6,829 bases of DNA from CAYJLC01 sp044426355. Its GTDB lineage: Bacteria > Bacillota > Clostridia > Oscillospirales > Butyricicoccaceae. Location of the stretch: positions 1-6,829 of the forward strand of contig JAWXUO010000072.1 of the NCBI GenBank assembly GCA_044426355.1, given 5' to 3'. Made by a program: the position numbers and the translations under genes. The first letter of the stretch is position 1; every line of letters starts with the position of its first letter. Below are positions 6,646 to 6,829 of this stretch, in pieces. The notes below the pieces were generated by a model. The model did no database searches. It had not been told where the DNA came from and was given only the letters and a program-made list of their open reading frames with translations.

Positions 6646-6650
6646 TTATA

Positions 6651-6679
6651 ATTATACAATATTATAGATTATATGTCAA
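6651..6679 (-). promoter_or_regulatory. Sigma-A promoter of the antiporter operon
   Basis: On the minus strand there is a perfect TTGACA (6674-6679), a 17-bp spacer and a perfect TATAAT (6651-6656). The start falls near 6644, exactly at the 5' end of the riboswitch aptamer. Confidence 0.9.
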
Positions 6680-6730
6680 CAATTAATTTTAAAACATGTA
6701 AATGCATTTGTGTAAGTGTATAATACATAT

Positions 6731-6776
6731 TGGACAAAAAATAAAAAAAGAAAGATAATACAAAATCTGTTATAAT
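6731..6776 (+). promoter_or_regulatory. Two overlapping candidate promoters for the gene at the right edge
   Basis: One is TGGACA (6731-6736), a 17-bp spacer and GATAAT (6754-6759), each hexamer one base off consensus. The other is an extended -10, TGTTATAAT (6768-6776), without a recognisable -35. Either would give a start between about 6766 and 6783, upstream of the ribosome binding site at 6803-6808. They are divergent from the antiporter promoter. Confidence 0.6.
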
Positions 6777-6818
6777 AGAGTAACAACACACAACCATACA
6801 GAAAAGGAATTATCTTTC
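6750..6818. repeat. 10-bp inverted repeat spanning promoter and start codon
   Basis: GAAAGATAAT (6750-6759) is perfectly complementary to ATTATCTTTC (6809-6818), which fills the gap between the ribosome binding site and the ATG at 6819. The left arm is at or upstream of both predicted transcription starts, so only transcripts entering from outside would contain both arms. Confidence 0.6.
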
Positions 6819-6829
6819 ATGAATAGTAT
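6819..6829 (+). CDS. First codons of an unidentified rightward gene (partial)
   Basis: ATG AAT AGT (Met-Asn-Ser) begins at 6819 and runs off the window. AAAGGA (6803-6808) lies 10 bp upstream and promoter elements precede it, so this is very likely a real gene start. Three residues cannot identify a family. The inverted repeat around its promoter and start codon is compatible with a transposase gene, but that is speculative. Confidence 0.55.

Noticed and set aside
6701..6724. AAATGCATTT palindrome and an isolated TATAAT (6719-6724) in the right intergenic region
   Set aside because: The palindrome is short and AT-rich, and the TATAAT lacks a usable -35; both are expected by chance in DNA of this composition.

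Overview
The window is AT-rich DNA with strong AGGAG-type ribosome binding sites, near-consensus sigma-A promoters (TTGACA-17-TATAAT), U-tailed terminators and a ferredoxin-fused aldo/keto reductase. This points to a low-GC anaerobic Firmicute of the Clostridia type; the genus cannot be told from the sequence. No rRNA, tRNA or CRISPR array is visible.

Layout, left to right. Positions 1-225 hold no recognised gene but contain several potential RNA hairpins. Two back-to-back terminators follow: a leftward one (226-264) ends the hydratase operon and a rightward one (265-292) would stop transcription entering from the left. A leftward two-gene operon covers 310-3970: a MATE-family efflux transporter is first and an aconitase-family hydratase of the YbhJ type is second, 34 bp downstream. 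Its promoter is at 4007-4035. A 90-bp near-perfect palindrome (4055-4144) separates this promoter from a divergent one (4174-4202), which drives a rightward aldo/keto reductase with a C-terminal iron-sulfur domain (4248-5288) and its terminator.

A second leftward operon occupies 5369-6679. It consists of a consensus promoter, a leader that matches the yybP-ykoY (manganese) riboswitch, a candidate intrinsic terminator overlapping the 3' strand of the aptamer, a CaCA-family cation antiporter (start reassigned to 6497), a 54-codon small gene 4 bp downstream (5402-5566), and a terminator. The natural reading is a manganese-induced cation export unit. The right edge carries the promoter region and first codons of a rightward gene whose body lies outside the window; a 10-bp inverted repeat there suggests translational shielding of the kind known from some insertion sequences.

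The most informative parts are the riboswitch-antiporter-small-gene unit, the palindrome between the divergent promoters, and the inverted repeat at the right edge. The metabolic genes themselves belong to known families, although the substrates of the MATE protein, the hydratase and the reductase cannot be read from sequence.
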